Source: Amborella trichopoda
Lineage: Eukaryota; Streptophyta; Magnoliopsida; Amborellales; Amborellaceae
Assembly: GCF_000471905.2 (NCBI RefSeq)
Contig: NW_006498220.1
Span: 2,346,610-2,410,609, forward strand
DNA: 64,000 bases
Direction: 5' to 3'
Positions 1-12,900 of the stretch are shown here, one piece after another (positions within the stretch are counted from its first letter, which is position 1; every line of letters starts with the position of its first letter). The translations under genes and the position numbers were made by a program. The notes under the pieces were generated by a model that saw only the letters and a list, made by a program, of their open reading frames with translations, was not told where the DNA came from and did no database searches.

Positions 1-798
1 CCATATTTAAGTATGAGTACAAGGTTTCTTGCCATGATGCGTAACTCTGTTCTCTAATTTAAGAATTCTATGATGTTCTTCTAATTTGCTGCCAATATCC
101 GTGTTTCTCAGCCTAATCTGTCATCCATTCCTTTCGAATTATATCTTCAGAGGATACACCTTCCTATCTACGTCTTTTTATGTCTTTGACTCCTATTATT
201 TGGTACCATGTTGTACTGTACATGTGTTAAATGCCTCTCACTAACAAGCAAGCCTTGTGTGTGGAGATCCCTTTTAGTCAAAAGAGAGGGGGCGAGCTAA
301 GAAATGCCTTCAATTTGACATGCCGTTAACGGTTAGCCATTCTGGGGTTGGGCATACTAAGTCGTAGGGATACTACGGGCAACTCTTAGCTCCTCGCTGC
401 TCTCTATCTCCGCTAGCACACAAGGACCTGCACTTTCTGTTCAACATCATCAGTAGTATCATGATGATAATGGTATATTTTAGTTGACGGTGGCCATTTT
501 GTGTAGGCCTATGGGATTCATCGATGGGAGTCAATACTATGAAGAACAAGGATTTGATGGCGATGTTTCTCCATCTTTTAGTTTTGACATTAGTGTGCTT
601 TTACGTAAATCCTTGTGATGGTTTTAGTGTTCTCATAACAGTGGTGAAATAACTTCTTAATTCTACTAATTTTTGTGTAATAAATAGAAGATTGAAGATT
701 CATTTCATGAGGTTAGGTGCTGTATGCTATTGATGTCAATTTCAACCACAAACTGAGCGTTTCTTTGTTAGTTTAATCTGCACTTTCAATGAATGCAG
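1..798 (+). other. Upstream intron of the F-box gene (partial)
   Basis: No exon could be supported here. The stretch ends in a pyrimidine-poor but usable acceptor (gaatgcag) just before the first recognisable coding exon, so it is read as the 3' part of an intron. A somewhat more GC-rich block at about 240-440 contains the small palindrome CCGTTAACGG but matches nothing I recognise. Short open stretches near 515-660 were considered and rejected as exons. Confidence 0.5.
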
Positions 799-953
799 AG
801 TCCAGACAAGCTGGGGTACGTCAGCAGCTAACCTCTTGCTCCAAGCAGCAGAAGCTACATTGCCAAAGCAGAAAAGAGCAATGGCAGTTTCTGAGTTTAA
901 ACATGCTATAGTTTCTTACAAGAGGCACTGCAAAACTCGACAAGATAAACATG
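799..953 (+). CDS. F-box gene exon (pre-F-box region)
   Basis: This 155-bp exon starts after gaatgcag and ends before the donor gtaatat. The first base completes a codon, then 51 codons follow ([18 protein letters not shown] ... KTRQDKH), and one base is carried to the next exon. The helical Leu/Ala-rich and Lys/Arg-rich make-up precedes the F-box. The incoming phase needs an upstream exon ending in two codon bases, not visible in the window. Confidence 0.75.
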
Positions 954-3900
954 GTAATATCCTGAAATTTTAGAAAAAGCTAAGACTGGCATATGGCTGT
1001 TGTGCTGCTTTCTTTTTTTCTTCCTGGAAGTGTTTGAACATGCTTTCATGTAGTTGTACTACTCCTGTGTTTCATTTTGGTTTTTTTTAAGGTGAAATGC
1101 ATTCAATGAAACATCACCCTGTTTGAAAGAATACTACTATCACTGGCTTTATAAGTCATATAACTCATTCCTTCATTATATGTACAGAATGTCACCAATG
1201 CCCATTTCTTATTCATCCAGTGAAATTTGTGGTCACTGATGTTGACGTACGGAGTGGCTTACTTAAAATGTTGATTCTCTTATGAAAGAGTTTGATTGTT
1301 TTATTTAGTCTGGTTCAGTCTTTAAATCCTGGCAATTCTCGATTCCGATTGCTGATTTGGATGGGGAATTTATCAGGACTAAACTGGTTCCTGGATGATA
1401 TGGGTCTCGACCTGGTTCCCCATAAGACCCCTTTTCTTTTTTTTTTCTTTTTTCTCGAAGCTTAGCTAATGTTTATGTGGTCCCTGCTAAATCCTCACCC
1501 CTTCTATTTTAATTTTTATTTTCTTTCATTTATTTTTAAATTTCTTTTTTTTTGGTGGATAGCTGGTAACTTTCTCTTCTTCATTCCTCCCATTCAGACT
1601 AAAATCTTCTTGGTGCAATTGGGACCCCACCTAAGAAAAAGAACACAAGGACCTCTACTGGGGAATCTGAAACATATACACGCCTTTTCGTTTTTTCCTG
1701 AGGAATAGTTTTATATTATTTTTCAGCTCTAGGTCTTCTTCACTATTTTGCTGTGGATGTGGATTCTACATGGGATGTAGGAAGGAAAGGTGGGAAAATC
1801 AAATCCACCTTTTTTCTTGAACATCAAAAAGTAAAATCAGCAATAATGGAGAAACAACATGGTTGTAAATCAAGCCAATAGGTTAACTTTTTTTTTTCAT
1901 AAAACAAAATTCATTCTAATAACATAAACATCTCATAATGTGATGTCCTCCTTTTTATACATCTATGAAACCCTAAAGTTAACTTAAGATCCAAGCAAAC
2001 AATGTAGAACTCTAAAATACCCTTAAACAATATTTAAAATTTTAGAAATACCCATGGGAACAGTAATCCATGAATAGTATTTGTGAGTAGTACCCATGAA
2101 TATAGCCAGTGAATAGTAAAAAAAAAGAAAAGAGAAACTAAGTGTTGGATATTAACCCATATTATAATTCCTAAAAAGTTAACCCTAATGAAAATATAAA
2201 ACATGCACTCAACTCCATGAATTTAAAAAACAATAATTCTTTGAATCACCTAGGTCTTGATCTCCATCATTCTCCCCCAATTGGAGAAACCTGGCCCTCG
2301 AGTTTCGAAATGGGTTGATATGAATCTTCCTCTAAACACAAGGTCTCTCTCCAACTCGAATACTGTACACTGATATTGGGCGTTGATCCTAGGACTTATG
2401 GATTATAGGCCTGATCAAAATATCATCGAAAATATCCAGTGTTTGTGGGATGAATTCCTCTAATTGGAAACAAGAAAGGTCAGCCCACAACTGGTGAGAA
2501 GAAAATAGCTCTTTACAGTTGCTACCTCCAGTTGTCTCCTCTTTTGCCTCTTCAACACCACCATTATCGCAATCATTACCATCGTTGCAACAACTATCAC
2601 CATTGTTGGCAACTTGTTCTTTATCATAGAGAGGAACTACAAGTTCTTTGTTTTCATCCAATGGTTCATCAAAAGTAAGATCACCATAAAGGATAGGATA
2701 ATTATCAAAGATAGGATTACCTAGTTCTATATAAAAACTAGGATCCCTATTAAAGATAGGACTATTTGTGAATTTTTATTTAAAGATGGCCTACGTGCCT
2801 ATGCCCTTGGCATATATTCTCTCTAAGTGTCTCTCTCTCTCTCTCTCTTTCTTTTAATGTCATGTCTCTTCCCTCCCAATATAATATTATTTTCTAGTAT
2901 TTAAGCTTGGGGAAGAGAGAGAAAGCAAAAGGAGAGATATATGAACTTGGGAGAGTGATGGAAGTGAGGCCAAAGGCAAAAACCAGCAACCATTAAAGAT
3001 GGTCATGCGGTATTTTATAAGCACAATGAACTCATAGAAGTTATTTTCTCGATGTTTCGTTTTTTCATCAGTCCTGTTGCTATGATTTTTGAGAGTTTCT
3101 GAGCATGCGACTTAGTAACTCTGATAGCTTTTGGTCTGGCTGTGTTAGCTTTTGGTAGTGGTGATAGCTGATGTACGGTTGAAAACCTATCAAACAGTTG
3201 ATAGCTTAACGCATACCCGATAGCTTGAACGCACGGTCGATAGCTTAACGCACGCCCGATGGCTTGAACGCACGGTCAATAGCTTAAAGCACGCCTGAAA
3301 GCTTGAACACACGATCGATAGCTTGAACCCACGCTCAATAGCTTGAACGCACAATCAATAGCTTGAACGCATGCTCGATAGCTTGAACGCACAATCGATA
3401 GTTTGAACGCACGCTCAATAGCTTGAATGCGCATTTGATAGTTTAACTCATGTCCGATAAGTTTAACTTACACTCGATGAATTTGACTGCTGCCTGATAA
3501 GTAGAACTTACGCTCGATAAGCCTTTGACTAACTCTCATCCTGGGAAAAATTTGGCAGCACCTCCCCTAGACCGGGATAAAGCTTGAATAGAACCAGAAC
3601 GCTCTTAGTACTAGTCGGACTCCCGTAGGAGTCGGAGTAGGATTTAAAGGTTTTATCTGGAAACCAAAACACTCCTATTACCAGTCGGATTCCCGTAGGA
3701 ATCAGAGCAGGATTCAGAGGTTAAACAAAGTGGCAACAAAGATCGAGATCTGGAGGGCAAGAAGGTGAGATCATCATGACAAAGCAACATTAAAAAACAA
3801 ATAAGACAAAACAAAAAGGTGGGAGGAAGAAATGGTGGTCCATGCATACCAAAAGAGCATGATGGACCATCACCAATTTTAACATAAAAAAAGATTTTGA

Positions 3901-6900
3901 AACTCCAAATTTTTAAATAAAAATTAACAATCCTTCACCAGTTTCAAAAACTACCAGACGGGAAGAAAAGAAGTGAGATCAGGAAAGGAAATACATAAGT
4001 GAAGGTGTCATTCAGACTTGAATCTTTATATAATGTTATACAGAACACATATCAGGATAGTGAGTGGACAAACCTTGAATTATGTCCATAAAGGATAAGC
4101 TTCCCATGTACCACATATTTCCTTTCAAAAGCTGTAATTTTCTAAAAGGCTTGCATTTATGGCCCTGCACTCTACCTGGTTTTCATGAGCACTCTAGGGA
4201 ATGTCCAACTCCCATAGAAAACAACCTCCACTTCCACACTCATATAGGTGAGTCTATGGAAGATGTTTTGCAATGGAACATCCCAGCCTAGGCCTTACAT
4301 TATCTTGGCAAATAGAATCATTAAGAGCCGTGCTCAACCTCTCTACTCATTGCAATAATTGTACCAACGGCAGGAATGAGGCAGAAATTAGTAACTTTCC
4401 ATTAAATAAATTTGGTACAAACATACATAAGACATCACACGAGTGACTTGTTTTCCCTTTGAACCATAGACTCGGTACCACCTTGTTCTTAGGTAGGATT
4501 CCCCCTCACACTGTGACATAATGCTAATAGGCATCAATCCCATCCCTCTAGCTGTCTTCCAAACTTGGTTCCTTGCAAGGCTTTTGGTTAATGGATCCGC
4601 CAAGTTCTGGTTTGAGCGAACATGGAGTACTTATATCACTCCATCTTCCAACAGAAGTCTCAACTGACTATGCCTCAAGCGAATATATCTGGATTTTCCA
4701 AGATAAATTTTACTTTTCGCTCGATATACAGCAACTTTACAGTCATACCAAATTGAGACTACAAACATGGGCTCAAAGGCAAGTGGTACATCTACCAACA
4801 AGTTCCTTAGCCACTCAGCCTCCTTACTAGCGACTTCCAAGGCTATTAACTCCAATTCCATCGTGGATTTGGAGATAGAAGTTTCTTCTTGGAGCGCCAA
4901 GTGATGGCTCCCCCACCATAGGTGAAGATCCATCCGCTAGTATACATGGATTCATCTGAATCCATAATCTAGTTTGCATCATTGTATCCTTGCAATACAA
5001 CTGATTCACCCACATAATGTAGGCCATGGTCTATGGTTCCTTTGAGATATCTCAATACCCTATAGACTGCATTCCAATGCTCTTGACCTGGGTTACTGGT
5101 ATATCTACTCAGTTTACCCACAATGAAGGCTATATCTGGTCTAGTGCATGACATTGCATACATTATACATCCAATGACTCTAGCATAGTCCAATTGGGAA
5201 ACGAGACCTTCACGGTTCTTTCTGAGTTTAATGTGAGCATCGTAAGGGGTTAAAATTGGCTTTGAATCAAAGTGATCAAATCTTTTGAGCAAACATACCC
5301 AGTTGGTTGTCTCACTATTTTAATTCCAAGTATCACATCAGCTAGCCCCATGTCTTTCGCATTAAATTCAGAGGACAATAACTTCTTTGTGTCCTTAATC
5401 CATGCAGTATTGCTACCTAATATGAGCATGCCATCTACATACAAGCAAATTATAACTACTGCACTATCACAAACTCTGGTGTAAACACATGTATCAGTAT
5501 CAGTGATTTGAAATCCATGTGATAAAATAATTCTATTGAATTTTTCATGCCATTGCTTGGGTGCTTGCTTCAAACCATATAAGGATTTTACAAGTTTACA
5601 AACTTTGTGCTCTTGTTCCTTAAAAGACAAATCCCTCTAGTTGCTCAACATAAATTTCTTCATCTAGTTCACCATGGAGAAAAGATGTTTTGACATCCAC
5701 CTAGTGAGTCTCTAGATGGTGTATTGAGGCCAACGCTATGAGAACCTGAATGGTAGCTATACGAGCAACTAGTGCATAGGTATCAAAGAAATCAACACCT
5801 TCCTTTTGTTTAAATGATTTCGCAACCAGTCTTGCTTTATATTTTTCAATGGTACGGCCTTTATTTTCTTTTTGAAAATCCATTTACATCCTAAGGGCTT
5901 AACACCATGAAGTAAATCAGCTCTCTAGTATTGATGTCATCTCATCGTTGATTGCCTCCCTCTAAAAAGGAGCGTCAGATGAGGACATGTCATTTTTAAA
6001 AGTTTTAGGATCTTCTTCCAAAAGATACATCTGGAAGTCAGGACCAAAGTCAGTTGGTTTCCTGATTCTCTTACTTCTCTTGGGTTCAAAGTGCTCAGGG
6101 TTTTCATGTTCATCAATTTTACGTTTACAAGGTCGAGCTTCATATTCATTATCCTGCTCACCAATAAATGCATATTAAAAAAATTCTGTATCTCTGGACT
6201 CTATGACTACGTTTGAGTCCAGGTCCAGAAATCTATAGGCTTTGTTGTGTTCAACATAACCCACAAAAACACACTTTATAGATCTAGGTCCAAGTTTGGG
6301 CCTCTTAAGGTCAGGGAGCCTTACCAAGGCTGCGTATCCCTAAGCCTTGAGAAAACCTAGATGAGGTTTCCTACCTTTCCAACTTTCATATGTTGAAGCA
6401 CTAGAATTCGAATGTGGTATACGGCTTAAATAAAACAAGCAGACATTAGGGCTTCTCCCCAAAGATTAGTAGGGAGGTTGGAATTGATGAGCATGGCTTT
6501 GACCATGTCCATAAGAGTACGATTTTGTCTTTCAGCTAAGTCATTCTGTTGTGGTGTGTATGGGGCAGTAACTTGGTGAATTATTCTATTTTCTTCACAA
6601 TAGTTGGTGAAATCAGCGTAACAGTATTCACCACCTCTGTCACTTCTGAAAACTTTAATTTTAGAATTTAGTTGGTTCTTAACTTCTGTTTTGTAAACCT
6701 TGAATTTCTCAAATACTTCATCTTTGTTTCTTATCAAATAAACATACGTGTATCTTGAGAAATCATCTACGAAAGTGACAATATTTCTTTCCACCATGTG
6801 TTTGTACGCCTCTCAGATCATAGACATCACTATGAATTAATTCCAATAACCTGAAACCTCTTTCTGCCTTAGGAAAGGGTTTTCTTGTGATCGTAAACCG

Positions 6901-9900
6901 TACACAGATTTCACACAGAGTATTCTCTAAAGTCACACACTTAGGAATTAGGTCTAAACTACTCATTTTTGTTAATGCATGATAATTAACATGTCCTAAT
7001 GGCATAAGGAAAAGAATCAAGCATATACACCGAATGAGATGTAACTATTTCATTATGAAGATTGAGTTTGAACATACCATCCGAGGCGTAGCCCATTCCT
7101 ACAAAGACATCATTCTTCTATTGCCTAGACATGGAATGCATCATCAAGTTTAATATCATTCGATGCTAGTTCATTTGCTATGATTTGAAAATCATGAATT
7201 TGAGCCAAAATCGGTTCTTCTTCTGTAATTTTAAAATTTAAGTATATGCTAATGAGATACTTCTTTCTGCTAGCATCTTCTTCTCTATATTTAGTGTCTC
7301 GAGCTGCTCGTAGTTCCTTTGCATTTGGCATTCCTGAGTATATATCAAACAATAGATCTCTTAGAGCATTCAGGATATGCCTTTTGCATATATAATCATT
7401 TTCGTCTCATGCTGTAATTTCTTCGGTAATCCGATCTGCAGATGTCTAATCACCGATAGTTGTCAAGGAAGTACTTGGAGCAATAGGGTGTGGTTCTTTT
7501 AGAACATATTCCACTTTTAAGGTCTTAAGTAAGAATAGTACTTTCATCTGCCATCGTCTGAAATTAAGTCCATCAAAGCTATCCAACCTGACAAAATCTT
7601 GAGTTATAGCCTTAAGCGAGCTTCCTACAGCCATCGCGTTTGATCAACACTTCAAAATGGTTAGTTTTGATTGTGGTGATAGCTGACGCACGATTGAAAA
7701 CTTAACGCACAGTCTATAGTTTTAACGCACAATGAATAGCTTAACATGCGGTCGATTGCTTAACACACTGTCGATAGCTTAATGCACGGTCGATAGCTTA
7801 ATACACGGTTGATAGCTTAATGCATGGTTGATAGCATAACGCACGGTCGATAGCTTAACGCACAATTGATAGCATGACGCATGGTCGATAGCTTAACGCA
7901 TTCCCAATTAGTCTAACTGTCGCCTGATAGGTGAAACTTACGCTCGATAAGCCTTTCACTATCTCACATCCTGGAAAAAATTCAGCAGCACCTACCCTAA
8001 ACCGGGATAAAGCCTGAGTAGAACCAGAACTCTCCTAGTACCAGTCAGACTCCCATAGGAATCGGATCAAGATTCGGAGGTTATATATGGAAACTGAAAC
8101 ACTCCTAGTACCAGTTGGATTCCTGTAGGAATCAGAGCAGGATTCATAGGTTAAACAAGGTGCAGTAAAATCCGGGATCTGGAGGCACAAGATGAGCTCT
8201 CTTTCTTTGAATTGTTGATCACCCCCTACCCAGCTCAAAACCGAGATGCAATTGGGTATCTGGTGAACACACCCCCAAGATACATCCAAATAAAAAACTA
8301 TCAGAGTTACTGAGTTGCATGCTCAGAAACTCTAAAAACTCACAACAACAAAACTGGTCTTACTCAAGGAAAAATGAAACAGCAAGAAAATAACTTCTAT
8401 GAGTTCATTGTGCTTATAAAATACCTCATACCCCTCTTTAATGGTTGCTGGTTTTTGCCTTTGGCCTCACTCTCATCACTTTCCCAAGTTCGTACATCTC
8501 CTTTTTTGCTTTCTCTCTCTTCCCCAAGCTTAAATACTAGAAAAATAATATTATATTGGGAGGCAAGAGAAGTGAAATTAAAAGAGAGAGAGAGAGAGAG
8601 ACTTGCAGAGAGTAATATGCCAAGTACATAGGAACGTGGCCCATGGGGGACAAGGATGGTGAGGTCATCATGAGGATAACAACATTAAAAGCAAATAAAA
8701 CAAAAACAAAAACAAAAAGTTTGGAGGAAAAGGTGGTGGTCCATGCATACCAAAAGAGCACATTGGACTATCACCAATTTTAACACGAAAAAAAACAAAG
8801 GATTTTGAAGCTCCAATTTTTTAAAATAAAAATTAACACTATCCACTAATTCAAAAAATTTTAAATCCAATTGAAAATTAGATCCTTGTTTTTCTCCTTC
8901 AAAATTATGTTCCCATCGATACCAATGCACATCACAACCATTACATAACTTGACATGTCAGTATTCTATTCCCACTCAGGCTCGGACTCTGATTCATGCT
9001 AAACTCCGTAAAAAACCTCTTGATTTGAATCTATTCATGTAGATTCCTCTTTGTTTAGGGCACATTGTTGCTAGTCTCTCTTGTGCAACACCTGTGTAAC
9101 CCTTTTCATTCAATAGTGCTTATGATGCAAGGAACCTGTTATAAGTATTTCTTGTACTTGGTATACTACATGTTCATAATAATGGGTCAAACTTGTTGAA
9201 TAAAATTTTTGAAAAAAAGAAACCTGACGTATACTAGGAATGGTAACGTGCCAAAATTGACAATGTCTTCTTTTGTAACAAAAGAATGACTGTTGACTTT
9301 TCACTATACCCCTTTCATTTGACATTAGGTCTTATGAAGCGTCATCTAAATGAGTATGGCTCTTTGATACCTGGTTATGTTATACATTAATTACACAGGT
9401 ACAACTATGATATGATACAGATAGTAGTACTAGATAATATTAGAAAGTTGTGCCTATGAATGAGACTCATTAAAATTAGGTCACAATATGGTATATCTAA
9501 AGTCGTGATATTTCAATTGATGTATATGTGATATATCAAATTATCATATTAGTGTTTGACATGATATATCTAAGACATGAAATATAGTTTCTCTAAAATA
9601 TAAAGATTCTGGAGGTTATTTGGTTACCGCTTGAAACAAGTTTTGTAGAACTAAATGTCAACAGGTCATCCTAATATAACCAACTCATGGCGAGAGGCGA
9701 TGGGATAATTTTGAATCTTGATAAGGAGTAGATAATAGCATTTTCACATGATGATGGTCTAATCATGAATACCATATGAAATTTCACGTCATTCTTGAGA
9801 GTGTACGCTTTGTTGAACAACTGGGCTTTAGGAGGAATCAGATCAAGATTGGCTTGTAGTTCCATCCAATGCAAAGATGATGTCCTATGGAGTGGGTGCT

Positions 9901-12900
9901 TGTGTTGGTTACATTTCAATGAATTAATTATCCTTAGAACAGAGATGCGTGATTCCTTTGGAGAAGAAATCAGCCATGGATTTCTTAGTGGGTAACCTTT
10001 AACCCTGATCTATGCCACATCTCTTTGAGACTGTGTAGTTATATCATTTCGGCCAAAAGAACAAGGGTGTCTTGTACATTTCACAACTAAGACTTGCACA
10101 TTCATTTGTTGGAATGCTGCACTAGTTTTTTTTTTTTTTTGAAAAAAGTGGCTGTATTGTGTTGGGTGTCAGAGAATCTAGAGAGAGAAGAGAAAAGGGA
10201 AAAACAAGAGAAGAGAGAGAGATGAGAGACGTGAGATAGAGAAGAGAGAGATTGAGAGATGTGTGAGATAGAAAGGTGACGTGAGGTACAAAACTAACCC
10301 CACAAACACCTCTTAAACCACTTATATATTACTAATAAACTATATGAAAGTGCAAAACTGGCCATATAAAATAGGAAAGGACAATTAGGTCCTAGAACTA
10401 AAATAAAAAGGACTTTAACATCCCCCCTCAAGCTGGAGCATGTGTCACCTATGCTAAGCTTGGAATTGTTTGGAACATATTATGACCATGGCCTTTGGTG
10501 ATGATGTCTACCAACTGATCCATAGATTTCACGTATGGAGTAGGAACCTGATTAATAGCAACTTTCTCTCGGATAAAATGACATTCTACTTCAATGTGCT
10601 TGGTCCTTTCATGAAACACCGGATTACTGGTTATGTAACTGGCAACTATATAATCGCAATACATCTTTTTAGGTTCAGCAACGGTAAACCTCATCTCCTG
10701 CATCAAAGTTTTTAGCCACATCAATTTACATGTAGTATGTGCCATTGCTCGTCACAAGACACTTGAACACAGGGTATGTCGGAGGGAATCAGGGAAGATA
10801 TCTTTTCTCCCCTCTTCACATGATATTGACATGTGAGAGGGTTGGCGACCTCAGCAATGAGATTTCTGTAACTATGGCTAATAGTGTTAACAATGTGTTA
10901 CACTGTTAACACACTGTTAAGTGTGTGTAAACACAGAGTTAACAGTATGTTAACACACTCAAACTGTTAACACAATTAACAGTGTCAGTGTTAACATAGT
11001 TAGCAGTGTGTTGACACACTGTTCGCTGTTACACATTAACACACAATTAACAAGGTGTTAACATAACAGTGCATTAGTGTTAGGTTAACACATTGTTAAC
11101 TGTGGGCTAACACCCTGTTAATTGCGTGAGAGTTAACAGTGAACTCACATTGTTAGCAGTTAAGAGTATGTTAGTGCTGTTAAATATAGTAAAAATATTT
11201 GAGAATTGATACCTGAGATATAGGAAAAAAATTCCTATGTCCAATATTCAATTGCAATCTTCATCTTCATCATCAACAATAGAAGCATGAGTGTTAGAAT
11301 TATGATGCACATGCACCCCGTAAAACTTAAACACGAATATAATGATACTATTTAAGTTCAAAAAAACAATAATTTTGAAAAATAATCAACCAACAACAAT
11401 TTGAAATTGAAATTAGTTTACATTCTAAATCATTTTGCAACCAGCTTTTTGTACACATCAATGCTGATACTGTTGATGGATGCTAAGAACCGCGATACTG
11501 GTCAAGAACTCTTCACCCTATAGTAAATGTTGACTCGAATGCTACTATGGAAATAGGAATCACCAAAATATCTAGAACCATTATTGAGAGGTTGGGGAAC
11601 CTTAGTGCATTAGTTTGCCATCAATTTAAGATGTTGAACTCTTCACTCAGCGATAGTGGCAAGACAAGTTCCTCCATATGTATCCAATTCTGATTTTCTT
11701 AGCATACTGCTAGAATGCCTTTGAATGAATCTGTGATAATCCCTCTTTCTCATATGATGAGTACCAGAGCCACTGTGGAAAGAAGATTGATCTTCAACTG
11801 AATTACTTGTACTATTGGAACTGGATGGTTCATTTGATTCATACTCCATATAGAGCTCATAAACTCCTTGTCGAACCATCATAATTTGTTATGTTACCTC
11901 ATCACCATATATTTGTGCATGGTAGTATTCAACCAACTCAAGTTTATATTGAGGATCAACAACACATGCAATTGCCTACGTTAAATTACATATCTTCCAA
12001 TATTAGCCAAGCTTTTGTTTCATTTTGGTGGCCAAACTGTTCAAAAAGGCATAGGCGCCCCTGCCTAGGCATTTTGGGAGCCCTGCCGCCTAGGCGGCTT
12101 GGTGCTTGCCAGGAACAGGGATGGGTAGGGACTATTAATTAAGATACAAGTTATAATATAGTTATTTAATAATAAATATATCCATAAGATTTGGTTTTGG
12201 ATATTAAATATTCACAAAAAATCAATTTCATCCAAAGTTTATGGCTAACAAAATATAAGTTCAAATCAATAAATATTCCATCTACAAATATGTAAAAATA
12301 TCAAAAAAGTAAAACAAAACTAATAGGATATCAAAACATCACACATCATACAAAATAAGAACCAATTTATTTATAAAAGAAGTCGATATATAACCAATTT
12401 CATTGTCTAAACGAGTTACTAATCAATTAATCACAACAAAAAATCAATATTTCAACTACAAACATGTAAATATGTCATAGAAGGAAAAAAAAGTTAAAAA
12501 AAGAAAAATCAAATGATTCAAAACATAATACATTATAGAAAAAAACTCAAAATAATGCTATAAAATATCAAAATGAAAATGATGTCGGCTCAAACCTCGT
12601 CTATTCGATCGCCAAAGTCCTCATTATTGACAACTAAAAGCTCCGAAAACTACCACGAAGCATTGCCGTTGATTTTGGAAGAAATCGAAAAATAACATTT
12701 ATTGATATTTCGATTAATCACAAAATAGAGGTTTTTTAGGGAGTTTTTCTCTTTCTAGATGGCACAGATTTGGTTTTGGGGGTTTAGAATGTCCCCCAAA
12801 AACCCTTTGCCCCCATTTTTAAGGGGGGGAAATTATTATTTTGACCGTAGCCGAGGGCATTTTTTTGCTCACAACAGCATGCGTTGAGGCAGCGCCTAGG

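Larger units (their letters stand above)
3143..8838 (-). mobile_element. Degenerate full-length Ty1/copia retrotransposon
   Basis: Two direct repeats flank a minus-strand copia polyprotein in the order gag, integrase, reverse transcriptase, RNase H, which is the Ty1/copia order. Both repeats begin (minus strand) TGTTAATTTTTATTT; a purine-rich tract (ggtgaagga) lies just before the 3' LTR at about 3930-3950. I could not find a convincing primer-binding site by the 5' LTR, nor matching 5-bp target duplications, so boundaries are good to perhaps 10 bp. The element is dead: many frameshifts and stops, and an RT active-site change. Confidence 0.85.

Noticed and set aside
515-660. Open stretch starting MGFIDGSQYYEEQGF, possible upstream exon of the F-box gene
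   Set aside because: No donor site gives the phase needed to join the exon at 799, and the text does not extend the conserved-looking region; left as intron.
3170-3500. CRISPR-like regularly spaced repeats
   Set aside because: Units are contiguous and degenerate without unique spacers, lie in an LTR and in a plant genome; a minisatellite.
7635-7660. Primer-binding site for copia element 1
   Set aside because: No TGGTATCAGAGC-like text between the LTR and gag; the site is either decayed or the LTR edge is slightly misplaced.
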